Position numbers and translations under genes: made by a program. Positions 1 through 6,807 of a stretch of DNA of 13,169 bases are shown here, piece after piece. The stretch is from JBKQWK01 sp052139595 (GTDB lineage Bacteria; Actinomycetota; Thermoleophilia; UBA2241): positions 1-13,169 of the forward strand of contig JBKQWK010000192.1 in NCBI GenBank assembly GCA_052139595.1, in the 5' to 3' direction. Numbering within the stretch: position 1 is the stretch's first letter; every line of letters begins with the position of its first letter. The notes under the pieces were generated by a model. The model had not been told where the DNA came from. It searched no databases and saw only the letters and a list, made by a program, of their open reading frames with translations.

Positions 1-1
1 T

Positions 2-337
2 GGCTCGATCGAGGCCGACGTACCGATTGCCTTCGCCGATCGCGAGTGGAGCGAGTTCATCTGGCGCTCCCTTTATGGCAGTCTTGCCAGTGGGTTTCCT
101 GAAGCAGCGTCAACAATCACCGAGACCGACGCCGATTCGGGCGTCGTCAAGTTTGAGACCGAGGGCGAACGGGTCGTCAAGGTCTCAGTCGAACTTCAGT
201 ACACGCCCCGTGGTGTCGATCCCGAGGCCGATGTCGCTCGTGCTCAGGCGCGTCTCCACGCCGACCTTGCCAAGTACCGCACCTTTCTCCTGCGTCGCTG
301 TGAACAGGATAGCTGCCGGACAGCCGAGGCCGCCTGA
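2..337 (+). CDS. SRPBCC/polyketide cyclase-like small protein (5' partial)
   Basis: This is the C-terminal 111 residues of a gene whose start lies before the window; it reads open from base 2 to TGA at 335-337. The visible part begins SIEADVPIAFADREWSEF, which resembles the first strand and helix of the SRPBCC (START-like) cyclase/dehydrase family. It ends VELQYTPRGVDPEADV and then DLAKYRTFLLRR, which follow the family pattern of a last beta strand, a 'dY.P.G' turn and a long C-terminal helix with 'DL.rFk.f'. Such small proteins form a hydrophobic ligand cavity; the ligand here is unknown. The middle is shorter and more divergent than usual, so only the fold is suggested. The tail after the helix (EQDSCRTAEAA) is non-conserved. 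Third codon positions are rich in G/C, which supports coding. The gene is followed by a strong hairpin, so it probably ends its own transcript. The coding call is fairly secure, the family call moderate. Confidence 0.65.
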   Translation, partial: GSIEADVPIAFADREWSEFIWRSLYGSLASGFPEAASTITETDADSGVVKFETEGERVVKVSVELQYTPRGVDPEADVARAQARLHADLAKYRTFLLRRCEQDSCRTAEAA

Positions 338-362
338 GTAACGCCGCCGGCGTCATCTGAGT

Positions 363-397
363 AGCGCTGGCGGTGTCGATTGGCAACCGCCAGCGCT
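363..397 (+). terminator. Rho-independent-like terminator hairpin after the SRPBCC-like gene
   Basis: A perfect 12-bp stem is formed by AGCGCTGGCGGT (363-374) and ACCGCCAGCGCT (386-397) with an 11-base loop. It begins 25 bases after the stop codon at 337. No T-run follows (next bases TCAGG), so it is a GC-rich hairpin of the type common in high-GC bacteria rather than a classical intrinsic terminator. A smaller inverted repeat, ACGCC/GGCGT, lies at 340-352. Confidence 0.55.
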
Positions 398-411
398 TCA
401 GGTGCTACACT
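380..411 (+). promoter_or_regulatory. Possible promoter for the phosphatase gene
   Basis: TTGGCA (380-385) resembles a -35 box and TGCTACACT (403-411) an extended -10 box. The spacer is 20 bases, longer than the usual 16-18, and the -35 candidate sits in the loop of the preceding hairpin. The position fits transcription of the downstream reading frames that start at 456 or 557. This is inferred from two short matches only. Confidence 0.25.
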
Positions 412-455
412 TGCAGCCTCGTCAGTAACAGTGGGCTTGCCGAGGAGATTGTCAG

Positions 456-560
456 GTGCACGTCAGGACGGATGCGGTGGCTGAGGCCAGCAGCTCGGTG
501 AGCTGCCCGCCTTCGAGGTCCCGCCCGTCGGCGCACCGCGGCCGCAGGCTTCGGCGTTGA
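456..560 (+). CDS. Short leader ORF (34 aa) overlapping the phosphatase start, or its true N-terminus before a frameshift
   Basis: GTG at 456 is preceded by AGGAGA (443-448) at 7-base spacing, the best ribosome-binding site upstream of the phosphatase. The frame encodes 34 residues starting VHVRTDAVAEASSS and ends at TGA 558-560, which overlaps the TTG (557-559) opening the long phosphatase frame. Two readings are possible. Either this is a small leader peptide that hands ribosomes to the phosphatase by translational coupling, or a single-base error near 470-484 has split the real N-terminus. The phosphatase frame is open upstream only to TGA 482-484, and that upstream stretch (485-556) has coding-like G/C third positions, which favours the second reading. 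No homologue is recognised. Confidence 0.35.
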   Translation: MHVRTDAVAEASSSVSCPPSRSRPSAHRGRRLRR

Positions 561-3500
561 CACGTCAATCGCCGCACATAAATGCGGCCGCGCCGCTTAC
601 GCCGGCGTTCGTGCGCGATTTTCTTGCCGCTCAGACCCTCATCGCTCAGTTGGACGACGTGGCAGAAATGAGAGCCGCTGCCGCCGGAGTACTTGCCAGG
701 CTGCCCGATGTGTCTGCCGCTGCCGCCCGCCTCGACGGTGAAACGGCTACTGAGGGCGTCTGGGAACACGATGTCGGCGACGGTCTCTGCCCTGGTGTTA
801 GCGGCGACGCTGCCTATCTTTGGCAGCAGCGCGGCAACAAACAGCTCTTGCTACTGTCGGTGGCCACGCTGGGGCGTCACCACGGCTGTCTTGCGCTGAT
901 TGCCGGCCACGTCGATGTAATCGCGCCCTATCTGCCGTTTCTGACCAGCTTTGCCGCTGGCATCGCTCTTGCTCTCGACCAGCAGCAGCAGCGGGCCGAG
1001 CTTGCGCAGGCCAGTGAACAGCAGCGGCAAAGCGCCGCCCGCTTCGAGCAGCTCTTTGCCACGATGAACAGTGGCTTTGCCGTCCATGAAATCATCACTG
1101 ACGACGATGGTCGGCCGATTGATTACCGCTTCCTTGCCGTTAATGCTGCTTTCGAAGCTCTGACGGGTCTTAAGCGGGACGAGATCATCGGGCAAACGGC
1201 GCTCGCGGTGTTGCCTGGCCTGGAATCGTCGTGGATCGAGACGTATGGCCGGGTTGCCCTCGGCGACAGTCCGGTCGAGTTTGAGAGCTTCAGCGCCACC
1301 CTGGGGCGCCATTACCACGTCCTTGCTTACAGTCCGGCGCCCGGCCGTTTTGCGGCTGTGTACATCGACGTCAGCGAGCACAAACAGCTCGAACGAGACC
1401 ACCAAGAGCTGATCGAACAGCTGCAGACACAGACCGCCGAACTCCGCCTGGCGGCAGACGATCTTACCCGCGCTAGCGCTCTCGCCGACGCACTCAACGG
1501 TATCAATCGTCTGTTGCACGCGACGCGCGACTTCGACGAGATCATGCAGCGCGCTCTTAACGAGGGCGTGCGTGCCTTGGCCCTCGATGGCGGCGTCATC
1601 GAGATGCACGAAGACTCATTCTGGCGAGTGCGCTACCAGTGTGGCTTCTCTGCCGACGACGTCGGCCAGCGCTTGAGCACTGCGCAGGCATCCATTGCCA
1701 AGCGCGTCGCTGAGCGTCGCGAGCCGCTGGTGATCGCCGATCTCGCGGCCGTGCCGGTGCTGAATGTCGGCTTCGTGCACAACCACGGCCTGCACGCCGT
1801 GGTCGCCGTGCCGCTCGTCGTGGCCCAGGATGTCGTTGGCTGTTTGTTCTTCGCTGGCAAGCGTGTGCGACGATTCGCCGAAGCCGAGGTCGATTTTTGT
1901 CGCAAACTCGGCGCGACAGCCGCCTTGGCTCTGGAGAACGCGCGCCTGCTGGCGCGCGAAAAGGAGATAACGCGCCTGAGCCAGGCGCTCAATGAGATCA
2001 ATGGTCTCGTCACGTCAACCTTTGACACGCGCGAGATCATGCAAGCCCTGGTAGAGCGGGCAGCGGCGGCCGTCAAGGCGGACAGCTGCATGGTCGCCCT
2101 TCGTCACGGCGACGAGTGGGTTGCCGAATATGGTTATCCTGAAGTCCCCGGCGTTATTCATGAGAGCGTGCTTACCGATGAGGCGCCATTTATTCTGACC
2201 GCTGTCAACGAGCGGCGGCCGATCGCCATCGACGACTGCGCCAACGACCCCCGCTGCCGACCCGAAGTGCAGGACCGGTTTGGCGTGCGCTCGGTGATCT
2301 GTCTCCCTCTGATCGTCAGGGATGAGGCCCTTGGCGTCATCTTCTTCAACCACCACGAACGGACCGTGACCTTTCCGCCGGAGATCGTCGACTTCGCGGC
2401 GAAGCTGGCAGCAGTGATCTCGGCTGCGCTGGCCAATGCCCAGCTCGTCGACGATCTCGCCAGCAGCGAGCGCCTCAATGTCGCCCTCAGCGCCATCGCC
2501 GCGGTGGTCACGCGGCTGCTCGACCACGATGAGATCATGCGGCGCGTCGTCGCTCAAATGGCGGCGGCGATGGGGGCTGAGTCGGCGTCGATCTGCGACC
2601 TGGAAGGGGCGAGCTGGATACCGCGCTACCTCTGGCGGATCCCGGAGGAATGGCGCGACGTGCCGATCCAGCGCGAACGGGTGACCTACGCCAACATGGG
2701 TGTTGAGGCAAGGCGTGTGGTCTCAGTCGACGACTGCGAAAGCGATGAGCGCGTGGATCTCGAGCTTCAGCACGCGTGGAACGTGCGTTCAGTGGCCATG
2801 GCTCCACTCGTCGTGCGTGCCGAGGTGCAGGCGGCCATCTTTGTGAACTACCACAGTACAGCCCACGCGTTTACCTCCCTTGAGGTCGACTTCATGGAGA
2901 GGGCGGCGGCCATTATCTCGGGCGCACTGGAAAACGCTCGCCTCTATGAGACCCAGCGTGAAATTGCGACGACCTTGCAGCAGCACTTTCTCCATCCCCT
3001 GCCGAACGTGGCTGACTGGGAGTTCGCCGTCGCCTCCGAGCCCGCCAGGGCGGCCGAACTCGTCGGTGGCGACTTTCACGATGTCTTTCCAGTCTCCGCG
3101 CACGAGCTGACCATCCTTTTGGGCGATGTAGAGGGCAAGGGCGTCGTGGCCGCCGGCCTGACCGAGACGGTGCATGCTGCCGCGCGTGCCTTGGCCATCT
3201 CCGCTCGCCCCGCGTCCGGCTGCGTTCTGGAGCGACTCAATCGCCTGCTCCTGCTGCAGCAGAGTCAGCTGGTCACGGCTCTCTTTGCGGTACTCGATCC
3301 TGGTAGCGGTGTGTTGAGCATCGCCTCAGCAGGTCATCCGCCGCCGGTGTACGTACATGGCGACGGACGTATTGAGTTCGTTGGGCTCACGACGGGCCTT
3401 CCCCTGGGTGCCTTCGACGAGAGTCACTATGTCGTCAGCAGGGCGCAGCTTGAGCCTGGCGACGCCCTCGTGCTCTACACCGATGGCGTCATTGATGCCC

Positions 3501-3679
3501 GGCACGAGGGCGTCTTCTTTGCCGAACAGGGCCTGCTTGCCACGGTCGCTCGCCTGGCGCAAGGCTCGGCCGAGGAGATGGCCGCGGGTGTGCGTGAGGC
3601 GGTGCTTGCATTTGCTGATGGTCTGCGCGACGACATGCAGATTCTCGTCGTGCGGCGAGTGCCCGCGCAGCGCACCTGA
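557..3679 (+). CDS. Multi-sensor serine phosphatase: GAF-like, PAS, GAF x3, SpoIIE/PP2C (RsbU/RsbP type)
   Basis: The 1040-residue cytoplasmic protein ends in a SpoIIE-type PP2C phosphatase (about 800-1035). Metal-site motifs are intact: GGDFHD (837-842), GDVEGKG (856-862), AGH (925-927), YTDG (974-977) and DDMQ (1025-1028). Such phosphatases dephosphorylate a STAS anti-sigma antagonist so that it captures the anti-sigma kinase. Upstream are a divergent GAF-like region (about 1-150), a PAS domain (162-275), a coiled-coil linker (276-305) and three GAF domains (about 310-467, 470-636, 639-798). Each of the three opens with a similar 'DxxEIM' helix, suggesting duplication. There are no membrane segments, so the inputs are probably intracellular small molecules, redox state or bound cofactors. 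The gene converges on an RsbW-like kinase gene with 18 bases between. The start is uncertain: TTG 557 has no good SD, while a strong SD/GTG lies in another frame at 456. Family confident, partner inferred. Confidence 0.9.
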   Translation: MTRQSPHINAAAPLTPAFVRDFLAAQTLIAQLDDVAEMRAAAAGVLARLPDVSAAAARLDGETATEGVWEHDVGDGLCPGVSGDAAYLWQQRGNKQLLLLSVATLGRHHGCLALIAGHVDVIAPYLPFLTSFAAGIALALDQQQQRAELAQASEQQRQSAARFEQLFATMNSGFAVHEIITDDDGRPIDYRFLAVNAAFEALTGLKRDEIIGQTALAVLPGLESSWIETYGRVALGDSPVEFESFSATLGRHYHVLAYSPAPGRFAAVYIDVSEHKQLERDHQELIEQLQTQTAELRLAADDLTRASALADALNGINRLLHATRDFDEIMQRALNEGVRALALDGGVIEMHEDSFWRVRYQCGFSADDVGQRLSTAQASIAKRVAERREPLVIADLAAVPVLNVGFVHNHGLHAVVAVPLVVAQDVVGCLFFAGKRVRRFAEAEVDFCRKLGATAALALENARLLAREKEITRLSQALNEINGLVTSTFDTREIMQALVERAAAAVKADSCMVALRHGDEWVAEYGYPEVPGVIHESVLTDEAPFILTAVNERRPIAIDDCANDPRCRPEVQDRFGVRSVICLPLIVRDEALGVIFFNHHERTVTFPPEIVDFAAKLAAVISAALANAQLVDDLASSERLNVALSAIAAVVTRLLDHDEIMRRVVAQMAAAMGAESASICDLEGASWIPRYLWRIPEEWRDVPIQRERVTYANMGVEARRVVSVDDCESDERVDLELQHAWNVRSVAMAPLVVRAEVQAAIFVNYHSTAHAFTSLEVDFMERAAAIISGALENARLYETQREIATTLQQHFLHPLPNVADWEFAVASEPARAAELVGGDFHDVFPVSAHELTILLGDVEGKGVVAAGLTETVHAAARALAISARPASGCVLERLNRLLLLQQSQLVTALFAVLDPGSGVLSIASAGHPPPVYVHGDGRIEFVGLTTGLPLGAFDESHYVVSRAQLEPGDALVLYTDGVIDARHEGVFFAEQGLLATVARLAQGSAEEMAAGVREAVLAFADGLRDDMQILVVRRVPAQRT

Positions 3680-3697
3680 CGCGGCTTTGGCACCTCG

Positions 3698-4120
3698 TCA
3701 GCCGACAGCGCCGAGGCTTGCGCCGCGCAGGTGTTTGACGAGACGGATGCTCGTGCCCTCAGTGCTTGAGGCAACAGTCACCTCATCCATGAGGCCACGC
3801 ACCAGGGTAAGGCCAAGGCCGCCAGTCGTCTCGGTCGAGCGTGTCTCGTACGTGCCGAGGATCGCGCTGTCAAAACCACGACCGCGATCGGAGACGGTCA
3901 GGTAGACGTCTCTGGCGAGCATGCTCAGCGTGACGGTGAGATCACCGCCGCGCTGACCGGAGTGCAGGATGGCGTTGTTGAGCGCCTCTTCGGCGGCCAG
4001 AACGATCTCCTGGCTTGCCGTGGGCGGTACGTGATCCTGCGCGAGCACGGTGCTCAGCCAGGCGCGCAGCTGCGCCGCTGACGAGCGCTCCGGCGCGAAC
4101 GTTTGCGTGAACAGCTTCAT
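3698..4120 (-). CDS. RsbW-like anti-sigma factor serine kinase (HATPase_c_2)
   Basis: This 140-residue protein is a complete small GHKL ATPase of the RsbW/SpoIIAB anti-sigma family. The N box is EEALNNAILH (44-53), the G1 box DRGRG (78-82) and the G2 box GGLGL (100-104), all with canonical residues. Such proteins bind a sigma factor, keep it off RNA polymerase and phosphorylate a STAS antagonist; the facing SpoIIE phosphatase would reverse that phosphorylation. ATG 4120 is chosen because the family homology starts at MKLFTQTFAP; a TTG at 4201 would add 27 unlikely residues. The ATG overlaps by four bases (ATGA) the stop of a 13-residue leader ORF that has a strong SD. A sigma-B-like promoter lies about 100 bases upstream. 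The sigma factor controlled is not in the window. Confidence 0.88.
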   Translation of the reverse strand: MKLFTQTFAPERSSAAQLRAWLSTVLAQDHVPPTASQEIVLAAEEALNNAILHSGQRGGDLTVTLSMLARDVYLTVSDRGRGFDSAILGTYETRSTETTGGLGLTLVRGLMDEVTVASSTEGTSIRLVKHLRGASLGAVG

Positions 4121-4158
4121 CGTCGATCGCCGTCTGCCGGCAAATACCTGCGCCTCAC
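4117..4158 (-). CDS. Putative 13-residue leader peptide coupled to the RsbW-like gene
   Basis: On the minus strand GTG 4158 follows AGGAG (4165-4169) at 6-base spacing and encodes VRRRYLPADGDRR. It ends at TGA 4117-4119, overlapping the ATG (4118-4120) of the RsbW-like gene in an ATGA junction. The RsbW-like start has no good SD of its own, so ribosomes terminating here could reinitiate. The peptide is rich in arginine and matches nothing I know. It could be chance in GC-rich sequence; the SD plus exact overlap is the only evidence. Confidence 0.35.
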   Translation of the reverse strand: MRRRYLPADGDRR

Positions 4159-4222
4159 CGTCTTCTCCTGGCTGCTGGCTGTAACGATCTGCGCCGAACA
4201 AATCGACGCTCTGATGGTTGGC

Positions 4223-4248
4223 GTACCCCGGTTTGCGAGCGGCAAAAC
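4223..4248 (-). promoter_or_regulatory. Candidate sigma-B-type promoter for the RsbW-like kinase gene
   Basis: Read on the minus strand, GTTTTG (-35, 4243-4248) and GGGTAC (-10, 4223-4228) are separated by 14 bases. This fits the sigma-B family consensus (GTTTAA-N12 to 15-GGGTAT in Bacillus; GNNT-N14 to 16-GGGTAC/T in Streptomyces). Transcription would start near 4216, about 95 bases before the ATG at 4120. Anti-sigma operons are often transcribed by the sigma factor they restrain, so the match is also sensible biologically. Confidence 0.5.
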
Positions 4249-4354
4249 GCTCGTCTCGCCACGAGAAGAAGCGCGGACAGAGAGAATGCTGCCTTCACGC
4301 GATCGCCCAGAAGCTGTGCCTGAAGAAGCCAAGATAATCCTGTCTCGGGTGGTC

Positions 4355-4382
4355 CGACGATCCGCCTCCCGGCGGATCGTCG
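4355..4382 (-). terminator. Terminator hairpin after the second RsbW-like gene
   Basis: CGACGATCCGCC (4355-4366) and GGCGGATCGTCG (4371-4382) form a perfect 12-bp stem with a 4-base loop. It lies 11 bases past the stop of the minus-strand gene at 4394. No T-run follows on the minus strand. It separates the transcript of that kinase from the sigma-B-like promoter of the next one. Confidence 0.6.
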
Positions 4383-4393
4383 TGTGGCTCGCG

Positions 4394-4828
4394 CTAACGC
4401 AGGCGCTTTGTCATGCGCACCAACGTCCCCTGCGGGCGTGGCACGAGTTCGAGGCTCTCCATCAGCTCCTGCATCAGGTAGAGGCCGCGACCGTGCTCAG
4501 CGCTGTCGTCGGCCGGCTGGGCGAGATTTACGCAGGCTCCCTTGCTGCCCACGCCAGCGTCGCGCACCTCGATACAGATGTAGTCGGCGAGAAAGGAGAC
4601 GGCTACGTCTACCTGGCAATCCAAACGTTCGCAGGCCAGCAAAGCATTGTTTGCGGCCTCCTCAGTTGCGAGCACGATCGCCTCGCGCTCTGCGTCGGCC
4701 GCGTGCTTGGCGCCAAGCAGCTGGCGAAGCTGGCGGCGGAGGACGACCAATTCGGCAAAGCTGTGCAGGGCCATGCGCAATTCTTGCTGCCCATCCGCAG
4801 CACTGTCGGTCATGGGGGTTGTTTTCAA
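4394..4828 (-). CDS. Second RsbW-like anti-sigma factor/ATP-binding kinase (HATPase_c_2)
   Basis: The 144-residue protein has the small GHKL ATPase layout of RsbW-type anti-sigma kinases: N box EEAANNA (56-62), G1 box DAGVG (90-94) and G2 box GRGL (113-116). It differs from its neighbour in having alanine (A65) where the neighbour has the N-box histidine, a long acidic lid segment (about 100-112) and a predicted N-terminal helix. It may therefore serve a different partner or have weaker kinase activity. The start is TTG 4828, fixed by AGGAG (4836-4840) at 7-base spacing; the internal ATG at 4813 has no SD. It is a separate transcript, with a sigma-B-like promoter about 50 bases upstream and a hairpin terminator after the stop. 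Family assignment is firm; partner unknown. Confidence 0.86.
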   Translation of the reverse strand: MKTTPMTDSAADGQQELRMALHSFAELVVLRRQLRQLLGAKHAADAEREAIVLATEEAANNALLACERLDCQVDVAVSFLADYICIEVRDAGVGSKGACVNLAQPADDSAEHGRGLYLMQELMESLELVPRPQGTLVRMTKRLR

Positions 4829-4835
4829 GTGTTTG

Positions 4836-4840
4836 CTCCT
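4836..4840 (-). promoter_or_regulatory. Ribosome-binding site that fixes a TTG start
   Basis: AGGAG on the minus strand lies 7 bases before TTG 4828. The first in-frame ATG (4813) has only a C/A-rich stretch before it, so the TTG is the likely initiator. Confidence 0.75.
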
Positions 4841-4876
4841 GCACGTAAAGCGGAGTCAATAAATCCGAATATGAGT

Positions 4877-4902
4877 ATCCCCTGACGAACGGGACGCTAA
4901 GC
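4877..4902 (-). promoter_or_regulatory. Candidate sigma-B-type promoter for the second RsbW-like gene
   Basis: On the minus strand GCTTAG (4897-4902) and GGGGAT (4877-4882) are separated by 14 bases, the same spacing as the promoter of the neighbouring kinase. Against GTTTAA/GGGTAT the boxes match 4/6 and 5/6. The start of transcription would be near 4870, about 40 bases before TTG 4828. Weaker than the first site, but similar in place and spacing. Confidence 0.35.
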
Positions 4903-4950
4903 GGTGTGCCGAGCTGGGTTGGCCTTGAACTTCGTCGGTGAGGAAGATTT

Positions 4951-6609
4951 TCAGAAGATCTGGTTCAGCACGCGAGCGAGCGTCACCTGGAATCGCAGCT
5001 CGTACAGACCCGCTCGCGTGGCATGCAGGCTGACCCAGCCGCCAGGTGCCGGCGAGAGTGTGCCGGCACCGCGCACAAGTGTCCAGAACGGTGTCCAGGA
5101 GACTTTCGCCACATAATCGCCAGGTCGGCTGATGACCACGGTCAGCTCATCGCGAGTGTAACTTCGTACGCTCGCGAAGGCCGGCGCCGCCGATCCTGAA
5201 AGTGACACGACGAGTGGCTGCGCTGCGCGCACGCGGTAGACCGTCCAACGGTCGTGTGTTGCCACCCTCACAAATTGTGGCGATCCGTCGAGCAGATCGG
5301 GAATGCGGCGCGAGGACGGAGCGAGATCGGCGTGGGGCAGAAAGACATATTCCACACCAACGTCTCGGAGCCAGCTGGCGTACTGGGTCGCAGTGAGACC
5401 ATCACTTCTGAGCACAGAGTTGTGCAGCGCGTCGCTTTGACGATACCAGCCTTGCGCTAGCGGGTAGCCTGCGAGGGGAAAGAAGTAGGCATCCCAGTGC
5501 TTGGCGAGCGGTACGACCTCAAACCGGTAGTTGGGATTGTAGTGTCTGCTTGCGAGTTGCAGCCCCGGGGCGAAGAACGCTCGCCACGTCGCGAACGTTG
5601 GGCCCGGACTATCGATGGCTGCAGGGATCATGGAAAGTGGTAGCACGAGCAGCGCACAGGCGACCACGCCCGTCACCTTCAGCGAGAGCCGCAGAGGTCG
5701 CACGGCAAGCAGCGCGGGAATGGCGAAGATCATGAAGAAGCGTCCCATGTCGTCGCCGACCGGATTGTGCGGCACAAGCCAGGCCAGGCCGCAAGCGATG
5801 GCCGCGACCACAAAGACGAGCGCCTTGGCCCGACGCTGCGGGTCGCTCGAGAGACGCACGAGCACGGCACCGGCGACGCCTATGGCCACGAACTTGATCT
5901 GTGAGGCAAGCAGATCGATTTCAACCGACGGTTGCGAGAAGGCCAGCAGCATCGCCACGCGTATCAGGGCGAACGGCGCCAAAGCGGCCGCGAAGATCGC
6001 GAATCGTCGTCGCGTCACCGGCCGGCCGGCGAAATCGGCGACGAAGAATACGCTGACGCACAGCACTGCCAGCGGATTGACAAAAAGGGCCGCGCCGGCC
6101 GGCAGCGCGGCTGCCGCGGCCGCGGCCGGTTTGCCGGTCGCAAGCAGCGCTGCGGCGGCCATCATCAGCGTCAGACCGACCAAGAAGGGGTACTCGCCGA
6201 ACGGTATGGCTAGCCCCACGGTGACGCCGAGGGCGATCGCTGCCGGTATGGCCGCCCGTGCGGACAGACCCCACATGCCCCGCAGATAGCACCAGTACAG
6301 GATCGGCAACAGGCCGGTTGCCGTCACGACCAGCACTGTCTGTCCGCTGTGAGCGGCGACCAGGTAGTAGAAGTAGCCGTAGGACGCAGCCGCGTAGCTG
6401 CCGCCATACCAGAAACCGTCCCACAGCCAGTCGCCGCCCTGGCGGGCGACGGCGATCTTGTAGGCGTGAGCGGCAGTGTCGACGCCGGTGCCGGCCGGCA
6501 CGCCGAGATGCCAGGCCAGCAGGGCCACGGCGGCCAGCGGCCCGACCGTGAGCCACAGGGCCGGGGAGCGCAGAACGGTTCTGCTCCACACGGACGGTGG
6601 AGTCCTCAT
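4951..6609 (-). CDS. Polytopic membrane protein, GT-C/PTPS-related type
   Basis: This 552-residue integral membrane protein has an N-terminal signal-anchor helix (about 17-36) and then a loop with D44 in GVDTAAHAYK and the aromatic run YGYFYY. That resembles the first outer loop of GT-C glycosyltransferase-like and '6-pyruvoyl-tetrahydropterin synthase-related' membrane proteins, where an acidic residue in this loop is catalytic. Many hydrophobic helices follow to about residue 365. A soluble C-terminal region contains WLRDVGVEYVFLP, a segment typical of such proteins, and beta-rich sequence. The likely role is in envelope polysaccharide or lipid-linked sugar metabolism, but no substrate can be read. 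ATG 6609 is chosen because AGGGG lies 7 bases upstream and the membrane segment starts just after it; the frame is open further up with non-conserved sequence. Divergent from the DUF4349 gene. Confidence 0.8.
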   Translation of the reverse strand: MRTPPSVWSRTVLRSPALWLTVGPLAAVALLAWHLGVPAGTGVDTAAHAYKIAVARQGGDWLWDGFWYGGSYAAASYGYFYYLVAAHSGQTVLVVTATGLLPILYWCYLRGMWGLSARAAIPAAIALGVTVGLAIPFGEYPFLVGLTLMMAAAALLATGKPAAAAAAALPAGAALFVNPLAVLCVSVFFVADFAGRPVTRRRFAIFAAALAPFALIRVAMLLAFSQPSVEIDLLASQIKFVAIGVAGAVLVRLSSDPQRRAKALVFVVAAIACGLAWLVPHNPVGDDMGRFFMIFAIPALLAVRPLRLSLKVTGVVACALLVLPLSMIPAAIDSPGPTFATWRAFFAPGLQLASRHYNPNYRFEVVPLAKHWDAYFFPLAGYPLAQGWYRQSDALHNSVLRSDGLTATQYASWLRDVGVEYVFLPHADLAPSSRRIPDLLDGSPQFVRVATHDRWTVYRVRAAQPLVVSLSGSAAPAFASVRSYTRDELTVVISRPGDYVAKVSWTPFWTLVRGAGTLSPAPGGWVSLHATRAGLYELRFQVTLARVLNQIF

Positions 6610-6807
6610 GATCACACCCCTGATCGAGCTTGGCCCCAGCCGCCATATCCTACGTGTTTGGACGTCTCCGGTCTCACGGTCTGGCGGCCGGCCGATCGTG
6701 TGCCGGCATGCGCCGGTGGATGAACCATTGCTACGCGAGCTGCGTCTCCATCGGCAGACAGCGACGCCATCCACCCAGGGCGGCAGTTGTTCAAAAGGAG
6801 GCGCACA
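6610..6807. promoter_or_regulatory. Divergent intergenic region, membrane protein / DUF4349 gene
   Basis: These 198 bases separate two divergent start codons and must hold both promoters. I could not identify convincing -35/-10 pairs. A palindromic pair GCCGGC (6687-6692) and GCCGGC (6702-6707) could form a 6-bp stem with a 9-base loop, or be a binding site. Confidence 0.4.
6795..6801 (+). promoter_or_regulatory. Strong ribosome-binding site of the DUF4349 gene
   Basis: AAGGAGG lies 6 bases before ATG 6808 and decides the start; the in-frame TTG at 6787 lies upstream of this site and is not used. Confidence 0.85.

Noticed and set aside
851..1609. 252-residue minus-strand frame within the phosphatase gene
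   Set aside because: Shadow of the PAS/GAF coding region; the sense product has recognisable domains throughout.
4103..4885. 260-residue plus-strand frame across both RsbW-like genes
   Set aside because: It runs antisense to two clear ATPases with intact N, G1 and G2 boxes and has no homology or SD.
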